Notes: generated from the sequence alone by a model not told the origin. Shown: positions 44,601 to 54,200, counted from the stretch's first letter. The stretch: DNA of 64,000 bases from SHND01 sp964469005 (GCA_964469005.1 CAYXXF010000016.1:1-64000); one strand, 5' to 3'. Made by a program: numbers and translations.

Positions 44601-46536
44601 GACGGTTATCGTTGGCATTTATGATTTAGCGGCGTCAATGGTGCGGTATCCGTACTTTATGGAAAGGGGTCAACGAATTGAGCTGTCGCCTGCGCCTCTG
44701 AGCGCTCTGGCGCAACAGATGATTGGCACACGGCAATCGATATTGTTTGCGTCCGACGCGACGGCGCGGCTGCGTGAGCTCGGGGTCGAGCTGCATACGG
44801 ACTATCTCCCCAAATCATTCTTGATTGTCCCCATGCTCGTAGGCGACAGTGTTATCGGCTCACTCAGTTTGCAAAATTTTGAACGCGATAACGCGTTTGG
44901 AGAAGCCGAGCTGCGTTTGTTGAGTACACTTGCCTCGGGCATCAGCGTCGCGATTCAAAACGCGCGCTTGTACGCCGCCGCGCAGGACGCACAAGCCGCC
45001 GCCGAACGCGCGAATCAGGCAAAGAGTACTTTTCTTGCCAACATGAGCCACGAGCTCCGCACACCGCTCAATGCCATTATCGGTTTCACGCGCATCGTAA
45101 AACGCAAAGCGCAAGGTGTTCTCGACGCGAAACAGGTGGACAATCTCGACAAGGTGTTGGTGAGTGCGGAACATTTGCTCGCCCTCATTAACACGATTCT
45201 CGACATTGCCAAAATTGAAGCGGGACGCATGGACGTACAGCCCGCAAATTTTGAAATCAGTTCTTTGATTGAAATGTGTTTGACGACAGCCACACCCCTT
45301 TTGAAACCGGGCGTCGTTTTTCACAAACACCTGCACGACAATCTGCCGGTGATGTATTCCGACCAAGACAAAATCAAACAAGTGCTGTTGAATCTTTTGA
45401 GCAACGCGGCAAAATTTACGCACGAAGGTTCCGTAACCGTCCAAGCACATCGCGCAGACAATCTGTTGGTGCTTGACGTGAAGGATACAGGCATTGGCAT
45501 TTCGCCCGAAGCGCAGGAAAAAGTTTTTCAAGAATTTCAACAAGCGGACAGCAGCACCACACGCAAGTACGGCGGCACGGGTTTGGGTTTGAGCATCAGT
45601 CGTCATCTCGCGCGCTTGCTCGGCGGCGACCTCACGCTCACCAGTGAGTTGGGAAAAGGTTCAACGTTCACGTTGACGGTGCCAATTCAGTACGGCGAAA
45701 AACCAAATCAAGATGTGGCGGTCCATCTTTTGCAAACACCCAACATCGAACGCGCCCAATTGCAAAACGACCCCGCACCGCGTTCTGCTGCGCCGCAGCG
45801 TTCGATTGTGCTGGCGATTGATGACGACCCCGATGTCATTTATCTCTTGCAAGAAAATTTAAAAGAGACCAACTATCAAGTGATCGGTTTGACGAATGGA
45901 GAAGAGGCAGTCCAAAAAGCAAAAACCCTTTATCCTGCCGCGATTACACTCGACATTATGATGCCCGGCAAAGATGGCTGGCAGGTCTTGCACGAACTAC
46001 AAGCGGACCCCGCGACCAATTCGATCCCGGTTATCCTGCTCACTATCGTGGACAAAAAACCACTCGGCTATCAACTCGGCGCGGCGGATTATTTGCTCAA
46101 GCCGTTTGACGGCGAAGCGGTCTTGCACGCACTCGAACGCGTTACCCAGCACAATCACGGTGTGCCACCGAAAAGATTACTCGTCGTGGATGACGATGTA
46201 CAAGTCCTCGACATGGTGCGCCAATTACTCCACGACACGTATCAAATTGAAACCGCGTCCGATGGCGCGACGGCGTTGCAAACGCTTACACGTTTTCAGC
46301 CTGACGCGATTTTATTGGATTTGATGATGCCGCGTCTGGATGGTTTTGGCGTGATTGAAAAATTACGCGGCGACGCGCGCTATCGCGACATCCCCATCGT
46401 CATTCTGACGGCGAAATCCTTGACCACCGCCGAAAACGCGCATTTGAGCGCGAGCGTGAATCAAATTATTTTCAAACAGGGACTGGAAGCGGAAACGTTA
46501 CTGCGCGATATCCAAAAGGCGATGCAAACGGGATAA
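38686..46536 (+). CDS. Giant 12-GAF hybrid histidine kinase with two receiver domains
   Basis: 2616 residues, no membrane segment. Twelve GAF-type sensor modules run from about 50 to 2100, each starting with a helical NARLF-x-E/D linker followed by a LTxxLDL-type helix; starts are near 50, 216, 386, 563, 742, 916, 1096, 1266, 1435, 1611, 1777 and 1954. Then HisKA (MSHELRTPLNA, His2122), HATPase (LLNLLSNAAKFT, VKDTGIGISPE, GGTGLGLSI), receiver 1 (Asp2423, LDIMMPGKDG) and receiver 2 (Asp2545, LDLMMPRLDG). The second receiver has VNQIIFKQG in place of a KPF motif. GAF numbers 6 and 7 are a recent duplicate. The ligands are unknown; GAFs bind cyclic nucleotides, heme, Fe-S clusters or chromophores in other proteins. 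Fifteen bases after the receiver gene; same operon. Confidence 0.93.
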   Translation: MNDERKTKVQLMQELAALRVHAAELEIARTRAETLQAVTQALSQTLNLQQVFEVILRELQKVVPYDSSSIQVIQNNRLVIVGGRGFENLDALLGIGFDLDDETNPGVQVLRTKRPQVYGDVSQHPHFLSQIHGGGKIRGWIGAPLLYGDKVIGVITLDKFESDFYNAELAELAMAFAAEAAIAIQNARLFETERAAREQAETLRAAAQALGSTLSLRHVFELILTELRKVVPYDSCSVQQLEGNAMVIVGGHGFPNLDELLGARFDWRGEDDPAGDVVQRRAPVIMADVSARFKHFTEETHGRGRVRGWMGVPLLFGERLIGMLTLDKFEENFYTPEHARLAQAFAAQAATAIENARLFDETNRAREITETLRAANIALTQTLDLDTIFETLLDYLQRLIPYDSATIMLLRDETRLDAQAVRGYEHWVEPALARAVRFEFRNAPHINDIVTLQTSLVIPDTREHPHWVVVPSSAHVRNWLGVPLVAGGKTIGIYSLDKKTPNFFTDEHRRLAEALAAQAAIAIEKSQLFESERVALVQTETQARRLASLNRVSQAASSLLELRAILEIAAQEIVSQLDARSCGVGLLNDARTQIEVIAFAGKPGAENSVGVLIPVEGNIATEQVIATRQSVVISDARNTPLQNEATRAVMRARGTECLLITPMIVRGEVIGTFGTDTEEVGRVFTPDQVSLAETIAGQISGAIENARLFDQTKRLLQESEQRAAELQIVNSISVAMSQRLDMQGIIHAVGERVRAIFNVEVTEILLLDETTNLIRTPYSYYRGYQEFGPFPFGEGLTTRVIQTRAPVTYGSLADSMEMGVLHLSEEDKTESYIGVPIIAGDKALGVLSVQSYKPYAFDENNVRLLSTLASNMGVALENARLFDETQRLLQETEQRNAELAIINSVQEGLATKLEMQAIYDLVGDKIRDIFDAQHVVIGYRHPTTHEMHYPYTYGKDGRTYDAPTPSGPFEQYWMETRQPLVWNSHAEMLAVPSGVWRLLVPAGEELPLQKSLIAVPMFVGDELRGGISLQNLDREHAFSDSDIRLLQTLANSMTVALENARLFDETQRLLKETEQRNAELAIINSVQQGLATKLEMQAIYDLVGDKIRDIFDAQVVDIGLYDRDENLIHFPYTIERGMRFPDEPMELIGYRKHVVETRQPLLINENAEQAAAQFGNPLILVGEVPKSVLFVPMLVGGEARGVISLQNLDRENAFTESDVSLLQTLANSMSAALENARLLDETTRRANEMTALTEIGREITATLDLNTVLEQIATRAKNLLNARDVSIRLLEPDGNLPTVVAIGKYATINLADALRIGEGISGNVVQTGIAEIVNDPLNDPRARDLPGTEEDEPNEALLLAPLLVREQVIGIMVLWRDRDEHGPFAQSDLDFMIGLSRQAAVAIQNARLFNESQERTAELTIINRVGQVLTQQLDLNTMIDLVGDEIRKTLDTADIGIGLYDPETNLLHVPYVYKGNERISAPPTPLSEYSLRSAQNGKPLVLNHNVDKLWERYGSNLTIGPNVPKSLVMVPVLAGSTLIGGITVQNFERENAFSDSTVRLLETVASNIGAAIQNARLFDETQRLLKQSVQRAAELAIINGVSQAMSQQLDIKTITHIVGDQVRELLQLDVCEILLLEPATNMIHHSYVFDRGYKSLAPFPFGEGLTSRIIRTREPLSLQSYAEQEAAGALYLEGEEKSEAWVGVPIIASERALGVLIVQSYEPHAFEEASVRLLSTLAANMGIALENARLFAETQRRANEMAALTEIGREISATLELNTVLELIGSRAFDILNARDVVLRLVEPDGDMPAVVTRGKYADLFKTRVVQLGKGLTGSIAQTGKAEVVNNPLSDPRVAHVPGMEDDEQSEAMLFAPLLTGETVLGMLVVWRDKNLSGAFTQSDLDFAVGLARQAAIAIQNARLFDESKRLFYAAQERTEELTLVTRVQQDLSAELDLDAVYDAVGTRLSSIFDAQTVIVGIYDLAASMVRYPYFMERGQRIELSPAPLSALAQQMIGTRQSILFASDATARLRELGVELHTDYLPKSFLIVPMLVGDSVIGSLSLQNFERDNAFGEAELRLLSTLASGISVAIQNARLYAAAQDAQAAAERANQAKSTFLANMSHELRTPLNAIIGFTRIVKRKAQGVLDAKQVDNLDKVLVSAEHLLALINTILDIAKIEAGRMDVQPANFEISSLIEMCLTTATPLLKPGVVFHKHLHDNLPVMYSDQDKIKQVLLNLLSNAAKFTHEGSVTVQAHRADNLLVLDVKDTGIGISPEAQEKVFQEFQQADSSTTRKYGGTGLGLSISRHLARLLGGDLTLTSELGKGSTFTLTVPIQYGEKPNQDVAVHLLQTPNIERAQLQNDPAPRSAAPQRSIVLAIDDDPDVIYLLQENLKETNYQVIGLTNGEEAVQKAKTLYPAAITLDIMMPGKDGWQVLHELQADPATNSIPVILLTIVDKKPLGYQLGAADYLLKPFDGEAVLHALERVTQHNHGVPPKRLLVVDDDVQVLDMVRQLLHDTYQIETASDGATALQTLTRFQPDAILLDLMMPRLDGFGVIEKLRGDARYRDIPIVILTAKSLTTAENAHLSASVNQIIFKQGLEAETLLRDIQKAMQTG

Positions 46537-46539
46537 CAG

Positions 46540-47715
46540 ATGCACACACCGCCAAAAATTTTGATTGTGGATGATGTTCCGCTCAACGTCGCGCTGTTGG
46601 AGCAATTGCTCGACGAACTCGGCTACCAAACTGTCACGGCAACCGATGGACAAGCTGCGCTTGTACAAGTCGCGGCGGAAAATCCCGACCTTGTTTTGCT
46701 CGACATTATGATGCCGGTGATGGACGGCTTTCAAGTGCTGGCGCATCTCAAAGGTGATGTGCGAACGCGCGCTTTGCCCGTCATTGTAATTTCCGCGCTG
46801 GACGATTTAGCGAGTGTCGTGCGCGCGATTGAAAACGGCGCAGAAGATTATTTGCCGAAACCATTCGAGCCCGTGCTGTTGCGCGCGCGCATTACCGCCT
46901 CGTTGAGCAAGAAACGTTTGCACGATTTGGAAGTGAATTATCGCAAAGCGTTGGAACGCGAATTGGAAATTGGGCGCGAGATTCAAGCGAGTTTTTTGCC
47001 CACGCAATTGCCCGAGCTGCCGGGTTGGGAATTGGGCGCGCGGTTTCACGCGCAGCGTCAAGTCGCCGGTGATTTGTATGACGCGTTTCTCGTGCCCAAC
47101 GCAAAACGTTTGTGCATTGTCATTGGCGATGTGTCCGGGAAAGGTGTGGGCGCGGCGTTGTACATGACGCTCTTTCGTACCTTACTGCGCGTGCTTGTGT
47201 TGCAAGCGGATGCCGCCGCCGGAATGGACGACGCGGCACTGTTGGTTTCAAGTGTTCACTTTACAAACACGTACGTTGCGCACACACACGGCAGCGCAAA
47301 TATGTTTGCTTCTCTGTTTGTCGCGTTGTTGGACCTTACGAACGGTGCCCTCACGTACGTCAATGCGGGACACAATCCGCCGCTGGTCATCGCGCCGGCA
47401 CGCGTGCGCCAAAAGTTGGCGCGCACGGGAATGGTGGCAGGACTGAATGATTGTTCCTTTTATGCCGCGCAAACGGAAATCGCGCCGGGCGAAACACTGC
47501 TGTTATACACCGACGGCGTGACGGAAGCGTTCAACGCGCATAGACAAGAATATGGCGACGCGCGTTTGGAAAAATTCGCAACGCAGGTATTCGCGTCTGT
47601 CCACGCGCTGCTCGACACGCTCGACCAAGATGTTTTTGAATTTATCGGCACTGCCGACCAAGCGGATGACATTACACTGTTGGCAATTCGGCGGATGTCT
47701 CCCTCTACCTTCTAA
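46540..47715 (+). CDS. Receiver-PP2C (SpoIIE/RsbU-type) phosphatase
   Basis: 391 residues: an N-terminal receiver (acidic pair DD 11-12, Asp55 in LLDIMMPVMDG), a coiled linker (YRKALERELEIGREIQASFL), and a C-terminal PP2C domain with the metal residues in VAGDLYDAF, IGDVSGKGVGAA, and TDGVTEAFN, plus DQADDITLLAI near the end. Such proteins dephosphorylate an anti-sigma-factor antagonist and so control a sigma factor; no such partner is in the window. It starts 3 nt after the kinase stop and overlaps the next gene by one base. Confidence 0.92.
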   Translation: MHTPPKILIVDDVPLNVALLEQLLDELGYQTVTATDGQAALVQVAAENPDLVLLDIMMPVMDGFQVLAHLKGDVRTRALPVIVISALDDLASVVRAIENGAEDYLPKPFEPVLLRARITASLSKKRLHDLEVNYRKALERELEIGREIQASFLPTQLPELPGWELGARFHAQRQVAGDLYDAFLVPNAKRLCIVIGDVSGKGVGAALYMTLFRTLLRVLVLQADAAAGMDDAALLVSSVHFTNTYVAHTHGSANMFASLFVALLDLTNGALTYVNAGHNPPLVIAPARVRQKLARTGMVAGLNDCSFYAAQTEIAPGETLLLYTDGVTEAFNAHRQEYGDARLEKFATQVFASVHALLDTLDQDVFEFIGTADQADDITLLAIRRMSPSTF

Positions 47716-50441
47716 TGACCACCACTCCTAACGTAACGTTCTTTCCCAACTATACCGAAATGTCTGTGCGCGTGCCGCAGCGCGTTTGGTACGCGCTGCG
47801 TATCGCGGGCGTTCTAACAATTCTCACCATCATTGTCCTGCTCTTTACCCTTCCAGAAATTGGGCTGTTGATTTTTTGGGGGTTCGCCGTCCCGTTACTG
47901 CCGTTGTTATTTTTTCTCGCGCCGGGCGTATGGCGCAATGTGTGTCCGCTCGCGGCGACGAATCAAATTCCGCGTTTGTTTGGTTTTACGCGCGGATTGA
48001 CATTGCCGCCGTGGCTGCGCGAATACGCGTATCTCATCGGCGTCGCATTGTTTTTGCTCATTGTGCCAAATCGCAAAATTTTGTTTGACAACAATGGTCC
48101 CGCGCTCGCGCTTTTGTTGATTGTGATTTTTTCCGCCGCGTTTGCAGGCGGCATGATTTTCAAGGGCAAGAGCGGTTGGTGCAGCACGTTTTGTCCGCTG
48201 TTACCCGTGCAGCGTTTGTACGGACAAACGCCCTTCGCAACTGTTCCCAACGCGCATTGTCAACCGTGCGTCGGCTGCACAAAAAATTGTTACGACTTTA
48301 ATCCGTCCATCGCGTACTTGTCGGATATGTACGAAGACCGGCGCTATGCGAGCTATCGTCGTTTTTTCGCGGGCATGTTTCCGGGATTCGTTCTCGCGTT
48401 CTATACCGTGCCGCCCGCGTCCACATTGCCGCTGTGGCAAGTGTATGGATATTTTGGATTGTTCATGCTCGTCAGTCTCGGCATTTTCACAACGCTCGAA
48501 GTGTGGCTCAAGACCACACCAATTCAACTCCCCGCGTTGTTTGGCGCGCTCGCGTTCGCTTTTTATTATTGGTTCAACATTCCGCTCTATTTTGCGCGCG
48601 TCGGCAAGCTGTTAAATTTTCAAACACCCGAAGCATTGATTTGGAGTTTGCAGCTCGCTGTTATCGGACTGACAATTGTGTGGTTGATTCGTACGTATCG
48701 GCGCGAACCGAAATTTCTCGCGCAATTTTTGCCGCATCTCGCCGCGCCAACAACCCTTGCGGCTGCGCCAGCGTCTCTCACCGTTCCGCAAACACAGGGC
48801 AACTTCAGTGTCACATTTGTCAACGAAAACAAAATCGTGCCGGTGCAAGCGGGACTGACCTTGTTGGAAACGATTGAAAGCTGCGGGCTGCAAATTGAAG
48901 CGGGCTGTCGCATGGGCGTATGCGGCGCAGACCCTGTTGCGATTATGCAAGGCATGGAAAATCTTTCGACAGTGGGGCACGACGAGCGCGCAACGTTGCA
49001 GCGTCTCGGTCTCGCGGAAAATACGCGCATGGCGTGTCGCGCGCGCGTGCAAGGCGCGGTCTCGGTTTCACTCACGCCCGAACGCGACGCGATTATCAAA
49101 CCCGTCACTGTCGCGGGATTCAAATTTGACCCGGCGGTAAAACGCGTCGTCATTCTCGGCAACGGCATCGCGGGTGTAACAGCGGCAGACCATGTGCGGC
49201 GGCGGCATCCCGATTGTGAAATTCATTTGGTCGGACGTGAGAATCATCATTTGTACAATCGCATGGGCATCTCGCGTTTGATTTATGGACGTTCCGCGAT
49301 GCACGGACTTTATCTTTTGCCCGAAGCGTGGTACGACGAATATAAAATTACGTTGTGGCTCAACACGCGCGCGACAGGCATTGACCGCGCGGCGCAAACC
49401 GTCGCGTTGGCAACGGGCGAAACGCTGCCGTATGACCGTTTGATTCTGGCGATGGGCAGTCGCAGTTTTATGCCGCCGATAGAGGGCTTTGGGATTGATG
49501 GCGCGTTTGTTTTGCGCGAAGCGAATGATGCAATGCGCGTGCGCGCGTTCGCTCAAGAGTACGGCGCGCAGCACGCGGTGGTCGCGGGCGGCGGCTTGCT
49601 CGGTTTGGAAGCCGCCTACGCATTGTTGAAATTGGGCTTGCAGGTCACGGTGTTGGAACGTTCCGAACGTTTGCTCTCGCGGCAATTGGACCGCCACGCG
49701 GCGAATTTATTGCGCGAGGAATTGGAAGATGTCGGAATGCAATTTTTGTTCAAAGCGGAAACGGGCGCGGTGCTGGGGCAAAACAGTTTTGCGGAATTGT
49801 TGGTGGAACGTCCACAGCTGCAGCAATTCTTTGGCAGTCGCGCGCGCGGCACCGGGCGTGTGACAAATGTTTTACTCAAAGATGGACGCACGCTGCCTTG
49901 CCAAATGGTGCTCGTCGCGGTTGGCATTTCGCCGAATGTGGAATTGGCACAGCAGGCGAATTTGAAAACCAACAAAGGCGTGGTCGTTGACAAGACGATG
50001 CGGACCGATGACCCCAACATTTTTGCAGTGGGCGATGTAGCCGAATTTGAAGGACAAGTCTCGGGGTTGTGGCCCCCCGCTGTCGAACAAGCCGAAGTGG
50101 CGGCAATCAACGCCGTCGGCGGTAGCGCGCAGTACAATGGTTCGGTGCCGGTCACAATGCTCAAAGTGGTCGGCATTGACCTGACTTCGATTGGACAATT
50201 TGAAGCGCGCAGTGCAGAGGAGCTGGTAATTGCGTTAGAAGAAATCGCGGCGGACACAGAATTGCGGCGGTATCGCAAATTGGTGATTGCCAATGGAAAA
50301 ATTATCGGCGCGATTTTGTTGGGGTATCCGGTGCTCGGTCCGATTGTGACCGAGGCGGTCAAGCAGCAAGTGGATGCGATGCCGTATCTCGAAGAATTGC
50401 GCGCGGGCAATTGGAATGTTTTGAACGAATTGATTGCGTGA
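47715..50441 (+). CDS. Three-part membrane redox flavoprotein: Fe-S membrane domain, ferredoxin-like domain, FAD oxidoreductase
   Basis: 908 residues. The N-terminal third has about six membrane helices and a NapH/NosR-like Cys pattern: Cys77 (NVCPLAA), Cys156 and 160 (GWCSTFCPLLP), and Cys182/185/188/192 (CQPCVGCTKNC, a 4Fe-4S motif). A plant-type ferredoxin-like region (about 375-455) has Cys398, Cys403 and Cys441, but Asp406 where the third Cys is expected; Cys390 is nearby. The rest is a two-dinucleotide-domain flavoprotein (GNGIAGVTAADH; VVAGGGLLGLEAAY; FAVGDVAEFEG). It probably moves electrons between NAD(P)H or a donor and a membrane partner. Start and stop overlap with the phosphatase (TAATG). 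A redox signal to the kinase is inference. Confidence 0.85.
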   Translation: MTTTPNVTFFPNYTEMSVRVPQRVWYALRIAGVLTILTIIVLLFTLPEIGLLIFWGFAVPLLPLLFFLAPGVWRNVCPLAATNQIPRLFGFTRGLTLPPWLREYAYLIGVALFLLIVPNRKILFDNNGPALALLLIVIFSAAFAGGMIFKGKSGWCSTFCPLLPVQRLYGQTPFATVPNAHCQPCVGCTKNCYDFNPSIAYLSDMYEDRRYASYRRFFAGMFPGFVLAFYTVPPASTLPLWQVYGYFGLFMLVSLGIFTTLEVWLKTTPIQLPALFGALAFAFYYWFNIPLYFARVGKLLNFQTPEALIWSLQLAVIGLTIVWLIRTYRREPKFLAQFLPHLAAPTTLAAAPASLTVPQTQGNFSVTFVNENKIVPVQAGLTLLETIESCGLQIEAGCRMGVCGADPVAIMQGMENLSTVGHDERATLQRLGLAENTRMACRARVQGAVSVSLTPERDAIIKPVTVAGFKFDPAVKRVVILGNGIAGVTAADHVRRRHPDCEIHLVGRENHHLYNRMGISRLIYGRSAMHGLYLLPEAWYDEYKITLWLNTRATGIDRAAQTVALATGETLPYDRLILAMGSRSFMPPIEGFGIDGAFVLREANDAMRVRAFAQEYGAQHAVVAGGGLLGLEAAYALLKLGLQVTVLERSERLLSRQLDRHAANLLREELEDVGMQFLFKAETGAVLGQNSFAELLVERPQLQQFFGSRARGTGRVTNVLLKDGRTLPCQMVLVAVGISPNVELAQQANLKTNKGVVVDKTMRTDDPNIFAVGDVAEFEGQVSGLWPPAVEQAEVAAINAVGGSAQYNGSVPVTMLKVVGIDLTSIGQFEARSAEELVIALEEIAADTELRRYRKLVIANGKIIGAILLGYPVLGPIVTEAVKQQVDAMPYLEELRAGNWNVLNELIA

Positions 50442-50448
50442 AAAAAAT

Positions 50449-51168
50449 ATGCACACTCCTCCAAGAATTTTGATCGTGGACGATGAGCCGTTCAATGTAG
50501 ATTATCTGGAACAAGAGCTCGACGAGCGCGGTTATCAAACTGTCAGTGCGATGAACGGACAAGCCGCGCTGGAACAGGTCACGGCGGAAAATCCCGATTT
50601 GGTTTTGCTCGACATTATGATGCCCATTCTGGACGGCTTTCAAGTGCTTGCGCGCTTGAAAGAAAATCCCAACACGCGCGATGTGCCGGTGATTATTATT
50701 TCGGCGATGAGTGATATGGGCAGTGTGGTCAAAGGTATCAAACAAGGGGCAGAAGATTATTTGCCAAAACCGTTTGACGAAACGCTGCTGCACGCGCGCA
50801 TTGGCGCATCGCTCGAAAAGAAAAAATATCGCGACCAAGAAATCGAGTACTTACGGAATGTGGAACGTTTGACGGATGCGGCGGCGGCGGTGGAAAACGA
50901 AAACTTTGATGCGGCAAAGCTCGCGCCCGTGACGGCGCGCGCAGACGCGTTAGGCAATCTCGCGCGCGTGTTTGAACGCATGGCGCGCGAGGTGCGAGCG
51001 CGTGAAGAAAAATTGAAACAGCAGGTGATGGAACTGAAAATTGAAATAGACCAAACCAAACAAGCGAAAAAAGTTTCCGAGATAACCGGCTCGGACTATT
51101 TCAAAACTTTGCGCGGGCAGGCAGACGAGTTGCGGCGTATTTTTACCACAGAGGACGAGAATCCGTGA
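50449..51168 (+). CDS. Receiver protein with HAMP/coiled-coil C terminus
   Basis: 239 residues. The receiver (Asp55, LLDIMMPILDG; LPKPFDE) is a close paralogue of the receiver in the phosphatase two genes upstream: both begin MHTPP(K/R)ILIVDD. The C-terminal 110 residues are helical: a linker (LTDAAAAVENENFDAAKLAP) like a HAMP, then a long coiled coil (REEKLKQQVMELKIEIDQTK). There is no DNA-binding or enzyme domain, so the output is by protein contact. Last gene of the operon; 8 nt after the redox gene stop. Confidence 0.85.
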   Translation: MHTPPRILIVDDEPFNVDYLEQELDERGYQTVSAMNGQAALEQVTAENPDLVLLDIMMPILDGFQVLARLKENPNTRDVPVIIISAMSDMGSVVKGIKQGAEDYLPKPFDETLLHARIGASLEKKKYRDQEIEYLRNVERLTDAAAAVENENFDAAKLAPVTARADALGNLARVFERMAREVRAREEKLKQQVMELKIEIDQTKQAKKVSEITGSDYFKTLRGQADELRRIFTTEDENP

Positions 51169-51203
51169 GCAGCTCGCTTGTATGAGCTGCCGGCAAGAAA
51201 ACG

Positions 51204-51238
51204 AACCCGACGTTTTGCAACGTCGGGTTTTGTTTTTG
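51204..51238 (+). terminator. Terminator of the signalling operon
   Basis: An 11-bp stem (AACCCGACGTT with complement, short loop) followed by TTTTGTTTTTG. It lies 36 nt after the last stop. Confidence 0.8.
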
Positions 51239-51269
51239 TCATGCTGTTCTCATCCTCAATACAAATTGT

Positions 51270-54200
51270 TCAACGCGGCTTGACGCGAACTATCTTTGTC
51301 CACTCGCTGTGTTGGTCGAGATATATCACCTCGATTTTGTAGCGATACGTTTTGCCTTGTGTCACTTGTTTGTCAGCGAAACGATACTTGTCCCCTTCCG
51401 TGCTGCCCGCGTGTTTCGCTTGAATGAATTGCGCGTTGATTTGTTTCCATTCGCCTTTCACCGTTTTGCGATACACATTGAATCCCGCAATGTTCGATTC
51501 GGTTGTCGTTCTCCATTTCACGACGACGCTGCCTTTTTTGTTGACGCGCGCTTTGACACCATTCACTTCATCGGCTGTGGTGCTTGTTTGCGGCGCGAGA
51601 ATGATGGGACTCGTACTCGTGAGTGCGGTTGTCGCCGTGATGCAGTGATACGGCGCGTGCGTTACTGTGTCGAGTGTGCCGCCGAGGTCATCCCAAGTTG
51701 AACCGTTGTAATGCCAGACGTGCAGCGTGCTTTCAGCTTGTCCGTTGTATTGACTCGAATCATTCGGGTCATAGCAGAGCGTTACAAGGAACGAATAGCC
51801 ACTGCCTTTTGTTGTCGCATCCCACGTTATTGTTAACGCGTTTGCAGGCGGAGTGCCGGGTTGAATACCGGGAATTTCGCGGTTGATGGCAAGTGAATCG
51901 TTGAACGTATTGCCTGATGTGATGCCCGCGAGCGTTGGACCAAAGGTATAGAGCGGACCAAAAACGAAATTGTTTTTTGTGATGGTGTGTCCGTCGCTGT
52001 TGACGTATTCAAACGCGCCGACATCGCAATTCAAATCCGCGCGCGCTTGACCGCGTTGGTCGGTGGTGATGGTGTCGCCGTTGTTAAAGAGTGAATTGCT
52101 CCCGTTGCTGAGGTAGGTGCAGCCGCTGCCCGCATCAATCGCGTTGCTATTGGACAAGAGCGCGTGCGTTTTGGTCGGACCGCCGTTGCTGTTGAGCGTC
52201 GCATCGAGATTCGTCACTGCGCCGATGTGGAATGACGCGCTGCTGCCGCAACTCGTGTCGTCAATCAAGTTGTTGCTGCCATTGATTGTGGCGCTGACAT
52301 TTGCGCACGACAAGCCACTACCGCCGTTATTCGCAATGATGTTGTTGTTCAGATTCAACGTGCCGAGATAGTTATTTATAGTGGCGCCATTTGGTCCGCT
52401 ATTGCCCGAAAACGTACTATTGGCGACGTTCAATGTGCCGCCGATATTGGCGATGGCGCCGCCGTTCTGTCCTGTCGAATTGCCGCTAAATGTGCTGTTG
52501 GCAATATTCGCCATGCCGCTGTTGTAAATGCCGCCGCCGCTGCCGGTGCCGGGACCGTTTGACGGCGCAACATTCCCTGTCAACGTGCTGTTGGCAATGT
52601 TGAGCGTGCCGCTGTTTTTAATACCCCCGCCGGAACAATTCGTACATCTGCCGTTCGCAATCGTCAGCGACTCGATGCTCAGAACCTTGCCGCTGTTGAC
52701 CGTCATTACGCCCACATTGTTGCCGCCGCTGACGATGATTGCGGCAGAATTCGCCGCACCATCAATCGTCACGTCGTCGCTGACGGCAGGCAACGTGCCG
52801 AGCGTTTGGTCGAGCGTGATGGTGCCGCTCACGGAAAAGTCAATTGTGTTTGCGCCCGCTTGATTGTTTGCGGCAGTGATGGCTTCGCGCAGCGTACAGT
52901 CAATTGGTGAGCAAACGCTGTCGTCGTGGTCATCGGTCGTATTTACGGTAAATGTTGGACCAAGTTGAGCATTTTGAACCGTGTACGTTTCATCATCGCT
53001 CGGTTCGACATTGGCGACAGGATTGCCCGCGCGGTCATAGATGGACATGCCCGGACTGTAATCCATTCCAACAACGCCGTTATAGTTCGCGAGGTCGCCG
53101 CCCGACACGTCCAAGTAATAAGTGCCAGCGTTCACATCAACAACGCCGACGTTTGTGGCGGTGCCTGTAGTTCCTGTGACGGCAAAATCAGCTATGCCGA
53201 GAGCGCCAGTACCGAGTGGTTCGCTAAAATCCACTTCAAATTGAAGTGTATCCGCGTTGGTCGTACTCGACAGGGGATTGCGGCGATGGAAATAGCTCGT
53301 GGTCGGTGCGGTGGTATCAATGATGATATTCTTGTTCGCGCCCAACGAACCTGTCGCGCCGGGCGTGGGCAGCGTCAAACTTGCATTGATGTTTGATGCA
53401 TCGCGGATGGTGCCGCCGTTCAACACCAACGAGGTTGTGCCAACGTAATCCAAATCGTTTGAAGTGTCACCGGACTGAACGGTGTATGAAAAAGTGAGTG
53501 TGTCGGTGCCGCTGCCACTTGCGTAGGTCGCATTGCGGTCAGTTGTGCCAGTTTCGAGCGTGAGGGTTGGCGTACCATTGGTGGTAACAACATTCACGAG
53601 CTCACTAAAGGTGATGGTGATGGTGACAATATCCGGTTCGTTGCAGTACGCCGGATTGGTACCATTGCAGCCGGAGGTGGTAGCGGTAACGTTTGTAATG
53701 GTTGCCGGAACTTGTTGGAGCTCATACGCGCCAATGTCGCAAATCAGCGAGGCATCGCCGTTGCCATCTTTAGGACGCGTTTCGCCGCGTTGGTCGAGAT
53801 TGTTGATGGGCGCGTTCGCGCAAATGGTATTATCGCCCGCGTCAATGGCGTCGCTGGGAAATTGCAATGCAATGGTTTGCGTCGGTCCGCCATTCTCTGC
53901 AAGCGCGGCGAGGTTTGGATTCCCACCGATGATGTTGCCGTCCACGCCGTCGCTCAGACCGCACGCGTTGGCGCTGTCTTGAATGAGATTGTTGCTGCCA
54001 CTTGCCGCGCCATCACAATCCCTGTTTGCGCCGGTGTTGCCTGCGATGAGTGTATTGTTCATGGTGAGCGTGCCGAGAAAAACATAAACGCCGCTGCCCA
54101 GAGTCCCCGCCGAATTCCCGACGATGGTGCTGTTGGTAATGGTCGCCCCGCCTTGATAACTGATAACGCCGCCGCCCGCGCCGCCCGCTTGATTGTTGGC

